From assembly GCA_963618055.1 (NCBI GenBank), contig CAVERI010000060.1, positions 1 through 16,666 of the forward strand: DNA of 16,666 nucleotides, read 5' to 3'. Positions within the stretch are counted from its first letter, which is position 1; the number at the start of each line of letters is the position of its first letter. Both the position numbers and the translations under genes were made by a program. The notes beneath the pieces were generated by a model. It had not been told where the DNA came from. It saw nothing but the letters and a program-made list of their open reading frames with translations, and made no database searches. This document shows, in pieces, positions 8,363 to 15,237 of the stretch. The DNA comes from SFHK01 sp963618055. Lineage in GTDB: Bacteria > Bacillota > Clostridia > Christensenellales > Aristaeellaceae.

Positions 8363-8371
8363 ATTATAGCA
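8363..8371 (-). promoter_or_regulatory. Extended -10 promoter of the AraC/enzyme operon
   Basis: The minus strand reads TGCTATAAT: a consensus -10 with the TG of an extended -10 element. No good -35 hexamer is found at 16-18 bp, as is common for extended -10 promoters that need an activator or run at low level. It lies between the terminator of the importer operon and the regulator's ribosome binding site, so the enzyme operon can be transcribed on its own. Confidence 0.65.
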
Positions 8372-8476
8372 CAGGCATGCCGGATTTGGCTACTGCGAAT
8401 TGGCCGCTGAACATACCGGAAGCCGCCTGTCAGGGCATGAAGGCGGCTCTCCAAGGCAATGGGCACAGACCGAAGG

Positions 8477-8513
8477 AAAAGGCCTGACCAACACAGGGTC
8501 GGGCAGGCCTTTT
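8477..8513 (-). terminator. Rho-independent terminator after the first binding-protein gene
   Basis: Perfect 10-bp inverted repeat AAAAGGCCTG / CAGGCCTTTT with a 17-nt loop, starting about 10 nt after the TAA of the solute-binding protein gene. On the minus strand the 3' arm runs into TTTTCCTTC. The plus strand also has a T-rich tail, so it may work both ways. It separates the importer operon from the AraC/enzyme operon. Confidence 0.8.
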
Positions 8514-8522
8514 CAGAGTTTT

Positions 8523-10046
8523 TTATCGATTGGCGGCCGCGTTGTAGATTTCGCAGATGCGCTCGGCGCTCTCGCGAATCTGATCCTGCACCTGCGTCCA
8601 CTCGGACACGGGGCGCTGACCCATGATAAACGCGTCGTAGCTGGTGGTCAGAATATCGGTGACCTCGCTCTTGAGCTCGGAAAGCTCCTCGTTCTCCTCC
8701 GTGGTGAAGGAGGGATCCATTACCGGCTCGTCCATGAACTCCCAGCTGCCCCACAGGTCGTACCACTCGCCCAGCTGCTCGTTGATGAACTTATCCTGCG
8801 CGGTATCGTCGATGTAGCGGGCGATGCCCAGCTTGCCAAGGCTGTACTTGCCGAACATGGCGCGCATGGGGTCGGAGGCGGTGGTGAATTCCGCGACGGC
8901 CTCGTCCATGATCTCCGGCTTGCCCTCGGCGTCCAGCTGATAGGTCACGCCCTCAATGCCGAAGTTCGTCAGCGTGCAGCCGAAATCGGAATACAGGAAG
9001 TCCATCAGCTTGCAGGCGATTTCGGGATACTTGGTGTCGGCGGAGATGACGGTGGCGCCCATGTCGTGCTTGTTGTAGTACAGGCCGCGATGGGTTTCGC
9101 CGGAGGCGGGCACCTCAACGGGCTCAAACTTCGCGTCGGGGTTCACGGACGCAAGCGCGGCGTTGAAGTTGGTCGCAAAGGTGGGGTTGTCGTAGAAGAA
9201 GCAGTTCTGACCGGAGGCCAGACGCTCCTGCCACTGGGTGGAGGTCACGACGGCGTAGTCGGGGTCAAGCAGGCCGTCCTTGTACGCGTCGGCAAACCAC
9301 TGGAGCATGGTCATGAATTCGTCGCTCAGGGGGCCAAAGACGTACTCGTTCTGGGTGGGCTCCCAGTACACGCCGCTGCTTTCATAGCCGGTGCCGAAGG
9401 AATAGCTGTAGCAAACCATCAGGTTGCTGGTGCCGTTGCGGTTGCCGATGGGGTAGATGTCGGGATGGTTTTCCTTGATGGCCTTGAGCACCTCATACAG
9501 CTCGGTGTAGTTGGTGGGAGCGGCCATGCCGGTTTCCTCCAGCAGATCGCTGCGCAGCTGGGGCGAACGGCCCATGCGGTAGGCCTCGCGGCTCAGAACG
9601 GGAATCTGATAGAGCGCGTCGCCGGTGTAGAGCTTGTTCAGGTCGGGATACGCTTCAAACAGCGCCTTGATGTTGGGCATGCAGGTATCCAGATACTGGC
9701 TAAGATCCAGATACGCGCCCTGGCCGGCATAGTTGGCTACGTAGTAGCAGTCGTACATGATGTCATAGCCCGCGTTCGTGGCAATGAGCATTTCGGTCTT
9801 GGTGGTGAAGTCGGAGCCGGCAATGGCTTCGATCTCCAGCGTCACGCCGGTGTACTTTTCGATGGCCTTGAGCACATCGTTGCCCAGCTGCATGGGCTGG
9901 TTGGAGTTGTCGGAGCGGATCAGCTTCAGGGTTACGGGCTCGTCGGTGATGCGGTACTGATCCGTCGCTTCCTCCGCCATGGAGGCGGTGGAAACCAGCG
10001 CCAGCATCATGGCGAGCGCCAGAGCAAGAGAGAGAAGCTTCTTCAT
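8523..10046 (-). CDS. Extracellular solute-binding protein of a CUT1-type sugar importer (first importer)
   Basis: Substrate receptor of an ABC carbohydrate importer, 507 residues, in the size range of the LplA/YtcQ-like family. MKK plus a hydrophobic stretch (about 4-18) and the motif SMA before EE (22-24) form a signal peptide with a type I cleavage site. There is no lipobox cysteine, so it is not an obvious lipoprotein. The mature part is rich in Trp, Tyr and acidic residues, as usual for sugar-binding receptors. The start at 10046 is set by a perfect AAGGAGGTT site; an in-frame upstream Met lacks one. It is the last gene of the operon, after two permease genes and a GC-rich structured gap of 136 bp, and is followed by a terminator. 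The ligand is probably an oligosaccharide handled by the adjacent enzymes (inference). Confidence 0.92.
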   Translation of the reverse strand: MKKLLSLALALAMMLALVSTASMAEEATDQYRITDEPVTLKLIRSDNSNQPMQLGNDVLKAIEKYTGVTLEIEAIAGSDFTTKTEMLIATNAGYDIMYDCYYVANYAGQGAYLDLSQYLDTCMPNIKALFEAYPDLNKLYTGDALYQIPVLSREAYRMGRSPQLRSDLLEETGMAAPTNYTELYEVLKAIKENHPDIYPIGNRNGTSNLMVCYSYSFGTGYESSGVYWEPTQNEYVFGPLSDEFMTMLQWFADAYKDGLLDPDYAVVTSTQWQERLASGQNCFFYDNPTFATNFNAALASVNPDAKFEPVEVPASGETHRGLYYNKHDMGATVISADTKYPEIACKLMDFLYSDFGCTLTNFGIEGVTYQLDAEGKPEIMDEAVAEFTTASDPMRAMFGKYSLGKLGIARYIDDTAQDKFINEQLGEWYDLWGSWEFMDEPVMDPSFTTEENEELSELKSEVTDILTTSYDAFIMGQRPVSEWTQVQDQIRESAERICEIYNAAANR

Positions 10047-10093
10047 GGGATAACCTCCTTCAGGTACATATTTTCTTGAGCGCCCCGGCACGC

Positions 10094-10150
10094 GGCGCGC
10101 GGGGAACGGCGGGCGCCCATTCCCGCCATCCGCGCGGCGCTGTGCGCGCC
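10094..10150 (-). other. GC-rich intercistronic RNA structure between permease and binding-protein genes
   Basis: Outer arms GGCGCGC (10094-10100) and GCGCGCC (10144-10150) enclose a second hairpin, GGCGGG (10108-10113) with CCCGCC (10122-10127). No U-tract follows, so it is not a standard terminator. It could act as a processing or stability element that sets a higher level of binding-protein mRNA than permease mRNA, as known for mal-type operons. The function is inference. Confidence 0.45.
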
Positions 10151-10182
10151 GGAGGCGAAACTCCTTGGATAGCGGGCGAGCC

Positions 10183-11097
10183 TCAGCCCTTCAGAGAGCC
10201 GATCATCACGCCCTTGACGAAATACTTCTGCACGAAGGGATAAATCATCAAAATCGGCAGGGTAGACACCACGATGGTGGCGTACTTCATGGTGGTTTCG
10301 ATTACGGTGAAGCTGCTGCCGCCGCCCACCTGCGTCTGCGCCTCGGACAGCTGCCCCTCCACAACCATGTTGCGCAGAATGCTCTGCAGCGGGAAAAGGG
10401 GCTTGCTGTTTAGGTAAAGCAGCGCGTTCATATAGCTGTTCCAGTGACCCACGGCGTAGAACAGCAGCATCGTGGCCATGATGGGCTTGGACAGCGGAAG
10501 CACAATGCGCACCAGCACCTGCCAGTCGTTCGCGCCGTCCAGACAGGCGGATTCATGCAGGGATTCCGGAATGCCCATAAAGAACGTGCGCATGACGATC
10601 ATATTATAGGTAGAAATCGCGCCGGGGAGCACCATCGCCCAGATCGTGTCGATCAGCCCCATCTGGTTCATCACCAGATATCCGGGAATCATGCCGCCGG
10701 AGAAGAACATCGTGAACACGATGAAGCCCATCACCTGCTTTTTGCCCCGCAGATCCGGCCGGGACAGCGGATAGGCGCACATCGACGTGCACACAAGGTT
10801 GATCAGCGTGCCTAACACGGTGTAAAACACGGTGTTTTTAAAGCCGGTAGTGATGCTCGAATCCCGCAGCACAACCTTGTAGGTATCCAGCGTGATATTC
10901 ACCGGCCAAAGGCCGACCCGCCCGCTGAGCACGGCCTTGCCGTCCGACAGGGACACGATTACCACATACCAGAACGGATAAAGCGTTGCCAGCAGGAACA
11001 GGAGCATAAAAATCGCGTTGCAAACGTCGAAAACCTTCGAGCCCGTGCTTCGGCGAATGCGATACGACGGATGACGATGGATTGTCGATTGAGTCAT
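10183..11097 (-). CDS. ABC sugar-importer permease, LplC/MalG-type (first importer)
   Basis: Integral membrane subunit of a CUT1 importer, 304 residues with about six transmembrane segments, beginning with the helix at roughly 22-48. The ATPase-docking EAA loop reads ESACLDGANDWQVLVRIVLP (182-201), with Ser replacing the second Ala. The passage FTMFFSGGMIP and the C-terminus QKYFVKGVMIGSLKG are typical of the LplC/YtcP branch. I start it at the ATG at 11097, 8 nt after AAAAGGAGG. A TTG 24 bp earlier would overlap the previous gene and contain this site. It follows the LplB-type permease by 17 bp and precedes the binding-protein gene. No ATPase gene is next to it, so it must use a shared ATPase such as an MsmX-type protein. 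Confidence 0.93.
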   Translation of the reverse strand: MTQSTIHRHPSYRIRRSTGSKVFDVCNAIFMLLFLLATLYPFWYVVIVSLSDGKAVLSGRVGLWPVNITLDTYKVVLRDSSITTGFKNTVFYTVLGTLINLVCTSMCAYPLSRPDLRGKKQVMGFIVFTMFFSGGMIPGYLVMNQMGLIDTIWAMVLPGAISTYNMIVMRTFFMGIPESLHESACLDGANDWQVLVRIVLPLSKPIMATMLLFYAVGHWNSYMNALLYLNSKPLFPLQSILRNMVVEGQLSEAQTQVGGGSSFTVIETTMKYATIVVSTLPILMIYPFVQKYFVKGVMIGSLKG

Positions 11098-11114
11098 GCT
11101 TGCCGCCTCCTTTT

Positions 11115-12050
11115 TCACCAAAGGCTTGTTTCCGTAACCAGCGCGCTGAACCGGTTCGCGCCCCAGATGAAGATCAGCCCGATTACCGACTGGAACAGAC
11201 CCACCGCCGTGGAATAGCTGTAATCCGCGCCCTGAATGCCCTTGCGGTACACATAGGTGGAAATCACGTCCGCCGTCTCATAGGTGGAGCCGTTATAAAG
11301 CAGGATGATTTTTTCATAGCCAACGGAGAGCAGGCTGCCGACAGCCATAATCAGCATGATGGTGATGGTCGGCAGGATGGCGGGCACGGTAACGTGAATC
11401 GCCTGCTTGAACCGTCCCGCGCCGTCCATCAGCGCGGCCTCGTACAGGGACGGATCCACCGCGGAGATGGCCGCGAAGTAAATGATGGAGTTCCAGCCGA
11501 TGTTCTGCCAGATGCCCGAAATGATGTAAATCGAGCGGAAATACTTGGCCTCCATCAGAAACTGGATGCGCGTGCCGCCCAGCCGCTCGATCACGTCGTT
11601 GACGGGGCCGCTGTTGGCCAGAAAGTTGACCACCATGCCGCATACGACCACGGTCGAAATAAAGTGCGGCAGATAGCTGATGGACTGCACCAGCTTTTTG
11701 TACAGCGAGCAGTGAAGCTCGTTCAGCAAAAGCGCCAGCAGAATCGGCGCGGGGAAGGCGAACACAAGGCTGTACACGTTCAGAAGGAGCGTGTTTCCCA
11801 CAACCTTCCAGAAGTACGCGTCGTTGAGATACTTCTGAAAGTAGCTCAGACCCACCCACGCGCTGCCCTCGATGCCCACGCGCACGTTGTACTTCTTGAA
11901 CGCGATCTGGATGCCGTACATGGGCCAGTAGCAGAAGATGACGTAGAACGCAATAGGGATTAGCAGCATCAGATACAGGTGTCGATGCTGCCACAAGTCG
12001 CCCCATATCCGGGAACGCCGGCGGGACGGCGCGGCTGCCTTGATCGTCAT
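11115..12050 (-). CDS. ABC sugar-importer permease, LplB/YteP-type (first importer)
   Basis: First gene of the importer operon: 311 residues, six predicted membrane helices, and the partner subunit of the LplC-type permease. The N-terminal LYLMLLIPIAFYVIFCYWPM followed by YGIQIAFKKY is the signature of the LplB group. The EAA loop EAALMDGAGRFKQAIHVTVP is at about 204-223, and YSYSTAVGLFQS near the end is also typical. The start at 12050 follows a run of G-rich bases (GGAGGAGGGG) that can pair with 16S rRNA; an ATG 18 bp earlier lies inside this site's neighbourhood and has no good site of its own. A leader of about 110 nt separates it from the promoter. It heteromerises with the next permease and is expected to borrow a housekeeping ATPase. 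Confidence 0.93.
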   Translation of the reverse strand: MTIKAAAPSRRRSRIWGDLWQHRHLYLMLLIPIAFYVIFCYWPMYGIQIAFKKYNVRVGIEGSAWVGLSYFQKYLNDAYFWKVVGNTLLLNVYSLVFAFPAPILLALLLNELHCSLYKKLVQSISYLPHFISTVVVCGMVVNFLANSGPVNDVIERLGGTRIQFLMEAKYFRSIYIISGIWQNIGWNSIIYFAAISAVDPSLYEAALMDGAGRFKQAIHVTVPAILPTITIMLIMAVGSLLSVGYEKIILLYNGSTYETADVISTYVYRKGIQGADYSYSTAVGLFQSVIGLIFIWGANRFSALVTETSLW

Positions 12051-12111
12051 AGGTGACCCCTCCTCCATTGACCCGTTTCAGCCCAGAAAAAAATTCACTT
12101 CTTCCCCGATA

Positions 12112-12141
12112 CTTTATGCAGGCGCCTCGCCCGCGATAAAG
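12112..12141 (-). promoter_or_regulatory. Long hairpin in the 5' leader of the first importer operon
   Basis: Minus-strand RNA can form CUUUAU + GCGGGC paired with GCCUGC + AUAAAG: 12 pairs including one G-U, a one-base bulge and a 5-nt loop. It begins about 20 nt after the predicted start of transcription. A run of seven U follows about 17 nt later, too far for a classic terminator. It may stabilise the message or serve as part of an attenuation or protein-binding element. Confidence 0.5.
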
Positions 12142-12167
12142 TCGAGTCGTACCTCGAATGTGGCTTC

Positions 12168-12196
12168 AGTATAGCATTCCAACACCTTGGTTTCAA
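12168..12196 (-). promoter_or_regulatory. Sigma-A type promoter of the first importer operon
   Basis: The minus strand reads TTGAAA (12191-12196), 17 bp, then TATACT (12168-12173), with a TG at the extended -10 position. Transcription would begin near 12161, giving a leader of about 110 nt. The palindrome CCTTG-N4-CAAGG (12185-12198) covers the -35 hexamer and is a good place for a repressor or activator to act. Confidence 0.78.
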
Positions 12197-12300
12197 GGAT
12201 TGTTCTGGCGCTTTCTGTTTCAATTACGCCTGTTTCATTTCGGCCAATGTTCCATATTTCCACCATAAAGGCTGTGAAACGTGGAACAAACCGCTGAAAC
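12190..12300. repeat. Cluster of GTTTCA/TGAAAC hexamers and palindromes upstream of the promoter
   Basis: On the plus strand GTTTCA occurs at 12190, 12217 and 12232, and the inverse TGAAAC at 12275 and 12295. The region also holds TGTTCCA (12248-12254) facing TGGAACA (12282-12288), and a TGTnnnACGTnnnACA palindrome (12273-12288). The first copy overlaps the -35. This is the pattern expected of operator sites for one or two regulators; the AraC protein encoded in the window is a candidate. It does not fit the CcpA cre consensus exactly. Confidence 0.4.
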
Positions 12301-12502
12301 CTTAAATTATGACTCATTTGGCGGCACGAAGGTTCCTCCATGCCAAAATCCGGCGTGTCCGCCATGAATGTGCTCGAGCGCGGCAGGGTCAGCAGGCCGC
12401 GGCTCCGCCCGCATCCGGCGCAGCCGCGTCTATGTATATAAAAGTGCATGTCGTGCATAAATATTCCATTCATAAAACCGCGCCGCCTCGCGGGAAGAGC
12501 AC

Positions 12503-12534
12503 AAAAAATCCGCCGAAGGAGCCCCTCGGCAGAT
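12503..12534 (-). terminator. Rho-independent terminator of the second importer operon
   Basis: Minus-strand RNA forms a 12-pair stem (12508-12534, arms around GCCGAGG and CCUUCGGC, two G-U pairs) with a 3-nt loop, directly followed by six U. It ends transcription about 65 nt after the permease stop codon. Confidence 0.88.
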
Positions 12535-12562
12535 TCGCAGGAAGTATTTGCTTCTTAATAGG

Positions 12563-12592
12563 CGCGGCAAGGAAGCAGACTCCCTCGCCGCG
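12563..12592 (-). other. 3' UTR hairpin directly after the permease stop codon
   Basis: On the minus strand CGCGGCGAGGGAG pairs with CUUCCUUGCCGCG across a UCUG loop: 13 pairs, with two G-U pairs that become mismatches in the opposite strand. It has no U-tract and stands 30 nt before the real terminator, so it looks like an mRNA 3'-end protector or processing site, not a terminator. Confidence 0.6.
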
Positions 12593-12598
12593 TTTCTT

Positions 12599-13552
12599 TT
12601 AATAGAACGTCGCCTGTCCCAGCGCTCGCGCGCCGCGGTTTGCGATAATGACGAACACGGCGTTTACAACGGACTTAAACAAGCCCACGGCCGTGGAGTA
12701 GGAAAACTCGGTGTTCTTGAGGCCCACTTTATAGATGTAGGTCTCGAAGACCTCGCTGGTGGCGATATTCAGGGGGTTCTGGAACATGTATATCTGCTCG
12801 AAGCCGTTGTTCATGATGGATCCGATATTCAGAATCAGCAGGATGGAAATCGTGCTGGCGATACCGGTCAGGGAGATGTGCCACACCTTCTGGAAGCGGT
12901 TCGCGCCATCGATGGTGGCGGCCTCGTAGAGCTCCGGGTTAATGCCCGACAGGGCGGCAAGGTAGATAATCGTTCCCCATCCAGCTTCCTTCCAGATGCT
13001 GGTGGAGATGATCAGCCCGCGGAACGTGTCCGCAGAGCTGAGGAACGGAATGGTGCGCCCGGTGGCGCGCTTGAACAGAAGATTGATCAAGCCCTCGGTT
13101 TCGGAAAGAAAGGTAATCGTGATGCCCGCAATCGCGACCCACGAAATGAAGTGCGGAAGATACATCACCGTCTGCGCGATGCGCTTATAGGTCATGTTGC
13201 CGATTTCGTTTACCATCAGCGCCAGCAGAATCGGAATGGGCGTGTTAATCGCAAGCCTCAGAAGGCTCAGCACGATTGAGTTTTTGAAGCAGGTGAAGAA
13301 GTCCTTCGTGCCGAACACGCGCGCGAAGTAGGAGAAGCCCAGCCATTTGCTGCCGACGATTCCCTTCGTATAGGAGAAATCCTTGAACGCGATGATCACG
13401 CCGTACATGGGCACGTAGTGGAAAATAAAAAGATAAACCAAACCCGGGATGCACATCAGATACAGATAGCGCATTTTCACAGCGTAGGTAAGCGCGTTTC
13501 CGATCTTCTCTCCCAGATTGCGCGGGTTTTTCGTCGTTCTCAGGTACAGCAT
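12599..13552 (-). CDS. ABC sugar-importer permease, LplB/YteP-type (second importer)
   Basis: A 317-residue CUT1 permease with six predicted membrane helices. The N-terminal block LYLMCIPGLVYLFIFHYVPM, then YGVIIAFKDFS, marks the LplB branch, and the EAA loop EAATIDGANRFQKVWHISLT covers 210-229. The usual Leu-Pro after the loop is replaced by Leu-Thr, a small departure from the first importer's copy. A GGGAGGAA site lies just before the ATG at 13552. It is the last gene of its operon, 76 bp after the binding-protein gene, with a strong hairpin in the gap and a hairpin plus terminator behind it. Its partner permease is encoded first in the operon, so the two membrane subunits flank the receptor gene. 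No ATPase gene is adjacent. Confidence 0.93.
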   Translation of the reverse strand: MLYLRTTKNPRNLGEKIGNALTYAVKMRYLYLMCIPGLVYLFIFHYVPMYGVIIAFKDFSYTKGIVGSKWLGFSYFARVFGTKDFFTCFKNSIVLSLLRLAINTPIPILLALMVNEIGNMTYKRIAQTVMYLPHFISWVAIAGITITFLSETEGLINLLFKRATGRTIPFLSSADTFRGLIISTSIWKEAGWGTIIYLAALSGINPELYEAATIDGANRFQKVWHISLTGIASTISILLILNIGSIMNNGFEQIYMFQNPLNIATSEVFETYIYKVGLKNTEFSYSTAVGLFKSVVNAVFVIIANRGARALGQATFY

Positions 13553-13582
13553 AGCGTTCCTCCCATGGATATTTCGGGGAAG

Positions 13583-13615
13583 GCTTCCCCCGCCCCAAAG
13601 CGGAACGGGGGAAGC
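13583..13615 (-). other. Intercistronic hairpin between binding-protein and permease genes
   Basis: Perfect 10-bp inverted repeat GCTTCCCCCG / CGGGGGAAGC with a 13-nt loop, beginning 13 nt after the binding-protein stop codon. There is no U-tract. It probably protects the upstream message from 3' exonucleases or partly terminates transcription, giving more receptor than permease. Confidence 0.65.
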
Positions 13616-13628
13616 TGTCCTTGCGGGA

Positions 13629-15194
13629 TCAGGCCTTGGGGCCCTTCACGTTTTCAACGATCTCCTCGACGCTCTCCCACGCCGGGCAGTACTCGCCGTA
13701 CAGCCACGTGGTGAACTCGTCGCGGCTGATGTTGCCGCAGATGTACTGAACCATCATGTCGTTCAGCTTGGTGGTCAGCTCCGCGTTGGCGATCTTCAGC
13801 TCGCCGTAGCCGGGATAGGTGTCGATGTTGTCATAGTTGATGTAGCCGCGATACAGGAAATCGTAGCGCGCCTTGTACTCAACCAGTTCCTCGGGCGTAG
13901 AGCCGGAGAAGGTCAGCTTGGCGTAGTTCGGCCAGCTCTGCTGCACGCACAGGTAGGAGGTGTAGTTGTAGCCGCGCACCGCGACCTCTTCCTTCTCTTC
14001 CTTGGTGTAGCCAATCTTCAGGCGGGTATCGGGATCCCACGATTTGAAGCTCGTGCCCGCGATGCCGAAGTTCAGCGTGTAAACGCCCTCTTCGGTGCAG
14101 CCCCAGTCGAGGAAGCGGCAAGCCGCGTCCACGGCTTCCTCAGAAGCGTTCTTGCTGATCGCAAACACACCCCAGTTGGAGGGCGTTACGTAGTGGAAGA
14201 AGTTGTCCTTGTCTTCCATCGTCGTTCCGTTCGGCTGCAGCGGGTATCCGGCGACGACCTTGGCGGTCGGAGTGATCTGCACAAGCTCGCTGGAGGGGCC
14301 GAAGATGGTGTGATCGATGGTGGTGGTCTTAATATACGAGCCCACGGTGCCGGCCTTGAACTTGGCGCCATCGTCATACACGTCGGTGGAGAGATAGAAC
14401 TCGGGGTAGATGCCGCCGTCAGCGTACAGGTTGTGATACCAGTCCATCAGATCCATGAAGGCGTCCTGCGCGGGAATGACCTTGTAGGCCACGGTTTCGG
14501 GCAGAATGCCGAAGCCCTCGCGGATGTTCTGATCCAGAAGTCCGCCGCCCTTGTCGCCCAGCTGGGTGATGTACAGGCCCCACGTGTCGTCAATGCCGTT
14601 TCCGTCGGGATCTTCCTTGGAAACGCGCACGCAATACTCATACATATCGTCGGGCGTTACCGGGATATCCAGACCGAGCTTTTCGAGCCAGTCACCGCGA
14701 TACGGGATGGCCACAGGGTTCAGCTGCTGCATGCGGGGCAGGCCGTACAGCTTGTTTCCCAGCGAGCTGACGCGGCCATAGGCAAGGTCGGTCTCGTTGA
14801 GCCAAGTGAAGGCGTTGGGCAGCTTGTCCTTCAGCTCCTCCAGATCCCAGAGCAGACCCTCGGCCGCCCACTTCTGGAAGGACTCGTTCGAGCTGTTGTC
14901 CCACAGATAAATCAGATCGGGCACGTCGCCGCCGGCAATCTGCACGGCGATCAGGGAGTTGTACTGCGCGGCGTCCAGAACGCTGATGTCCAGACGGACG
15001 CCGACCGCCTCTTCCACGCGCTTGAGCACGAGGTTGTCCTCAAGCACAATGCCGGGCAGACGGGAGGTAAAGGTAATCGTGGTGACCTCGCCATCCCACA
15101 TCGTGGGCGTGGATGCGGCGGGATCGTAGACAGCCAGCGCGGAGCCGGTGAGCATCAGCGCGAGCGCGAGAATCAGAACGGCGATTCTCTTCAT
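13629..15194 (-). CDS. Extracellular solute-binding protein of a CUT1-type sugar importer (second importer)
   Basis: A 521-residue receptor of the second ABC importer. MKR plus a hydrophobic core (4-16) and the ALA motif at 19-21 before VYD give a type I signal peptide, again with no lipobox cysteine. The mature part shows the family texture, for example GGDVPDLIYLWDN near the N-terminal lobe and many Trp/Tyr residues. A DPDGNGIDDTWG stretch looks like a calcium-binding loop (DxDxNxIxDxW pattern), which is seen in some members of this family. AAAGGAGG before the ATG at 15194 supports the start. It is placed between the two permease genes, 43 bp after the first. It differs strongly from the first binding protein by eye, so the two importers probably take different ligands. 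Confidence 0.92.
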   Translation of the reverse strand: MKRIAVLILALALMLTGSALAVYDPAASTPTMWDGEVTTITFTSRLPGIVLEDNLVLKRVEEAVGVRLDISVLDAAQYNSLIAVQIAGGDVPDLIYLWDNSSNESFQKWAAEGLLWDLEELKDKLPNAFTWLNETDLAYGRVSSLGNKLYGLPRMQQLNPVAIPYRGDWLEKLGLDIPVTPDDMYEYCVRVSKEDPDGNGIDDTWGLYITQLGDKGGGLLDQNIREGFGILPETVAYKVIPAQDAFMDLMDWYHNLYADGGIYPEFYLSTDVYDDGAKFKAGTVGSYIKTTTIDHTIFGPSSELVQITPTAKVVAGYPLQPNGTTMEDKDNFFHYVTPSNWGVFAISKNASEEAVDAACRFLDWGCTEEGVYTLNFGIAGTSFKSWDPDTRLKIGYTKEEKEEVAVRGYNYTSYLCVQQSWPNYAKLTFSGSTPEELVEYKARYDFLYRGYINYDNIDTYPGYGELKIANAELTTKLNDMMVQYICGNISRDEFTTWLYGEYCPAWESVEEIVENVKGPKA

Positions 15195-15237
15195 GTTTCG
15201 GGGCCTCCTTTCAAATTTGGTATATTCACGGGAAGCG

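Larger units (their letters stand above)
12051..12598. other. Intergenic control region between the two importer operons; no supported gene
   Basis: About 550 bp hold the terminator structures of the upstream operon (12503-12592), an AT-rich pocket with TATATAA and a repeated GTGCAT (12431-12460), a repeat-rich stretch, the promoter of the downstream operon and its leader. A 119-codon frame crosses it on the minus strand, but it overlaps the promoter and leader hairpin and has no ribosome binding site. A strong GGAGGAACC near 12330 is followed only by a six-codon GTG frame, so a decayed gene or tiny leader peptide cannot be excluded. Confidence 0.6.

Noticed and set aside
8400..10079. A 559-codon plus-strand frame opposite the first binding-protein gene
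   Set aside because: Low-complexity Gly/Val/His-rich translation, no ribosome binding site, and it runs through the terminator hairpin. The minus-strand receptor has a signal peptide, ribosome binding site and family features.
12273..12288. Possible CcpA cre site
   Set aside because: The palindrome TGTnnnACGTnnnACA has a central CG, but its flanks do not align with the cre consensus spacing. I keep it only as a generic operator candidate.
12114..12473. A 119-codon minus-strand frame upstream of the first importer operon
   Set aside because: It overlaps the promoter at 12168-12196 and the leader hairpin, has no ribosome binding site, and its composition is unlike neighbouring proteins.
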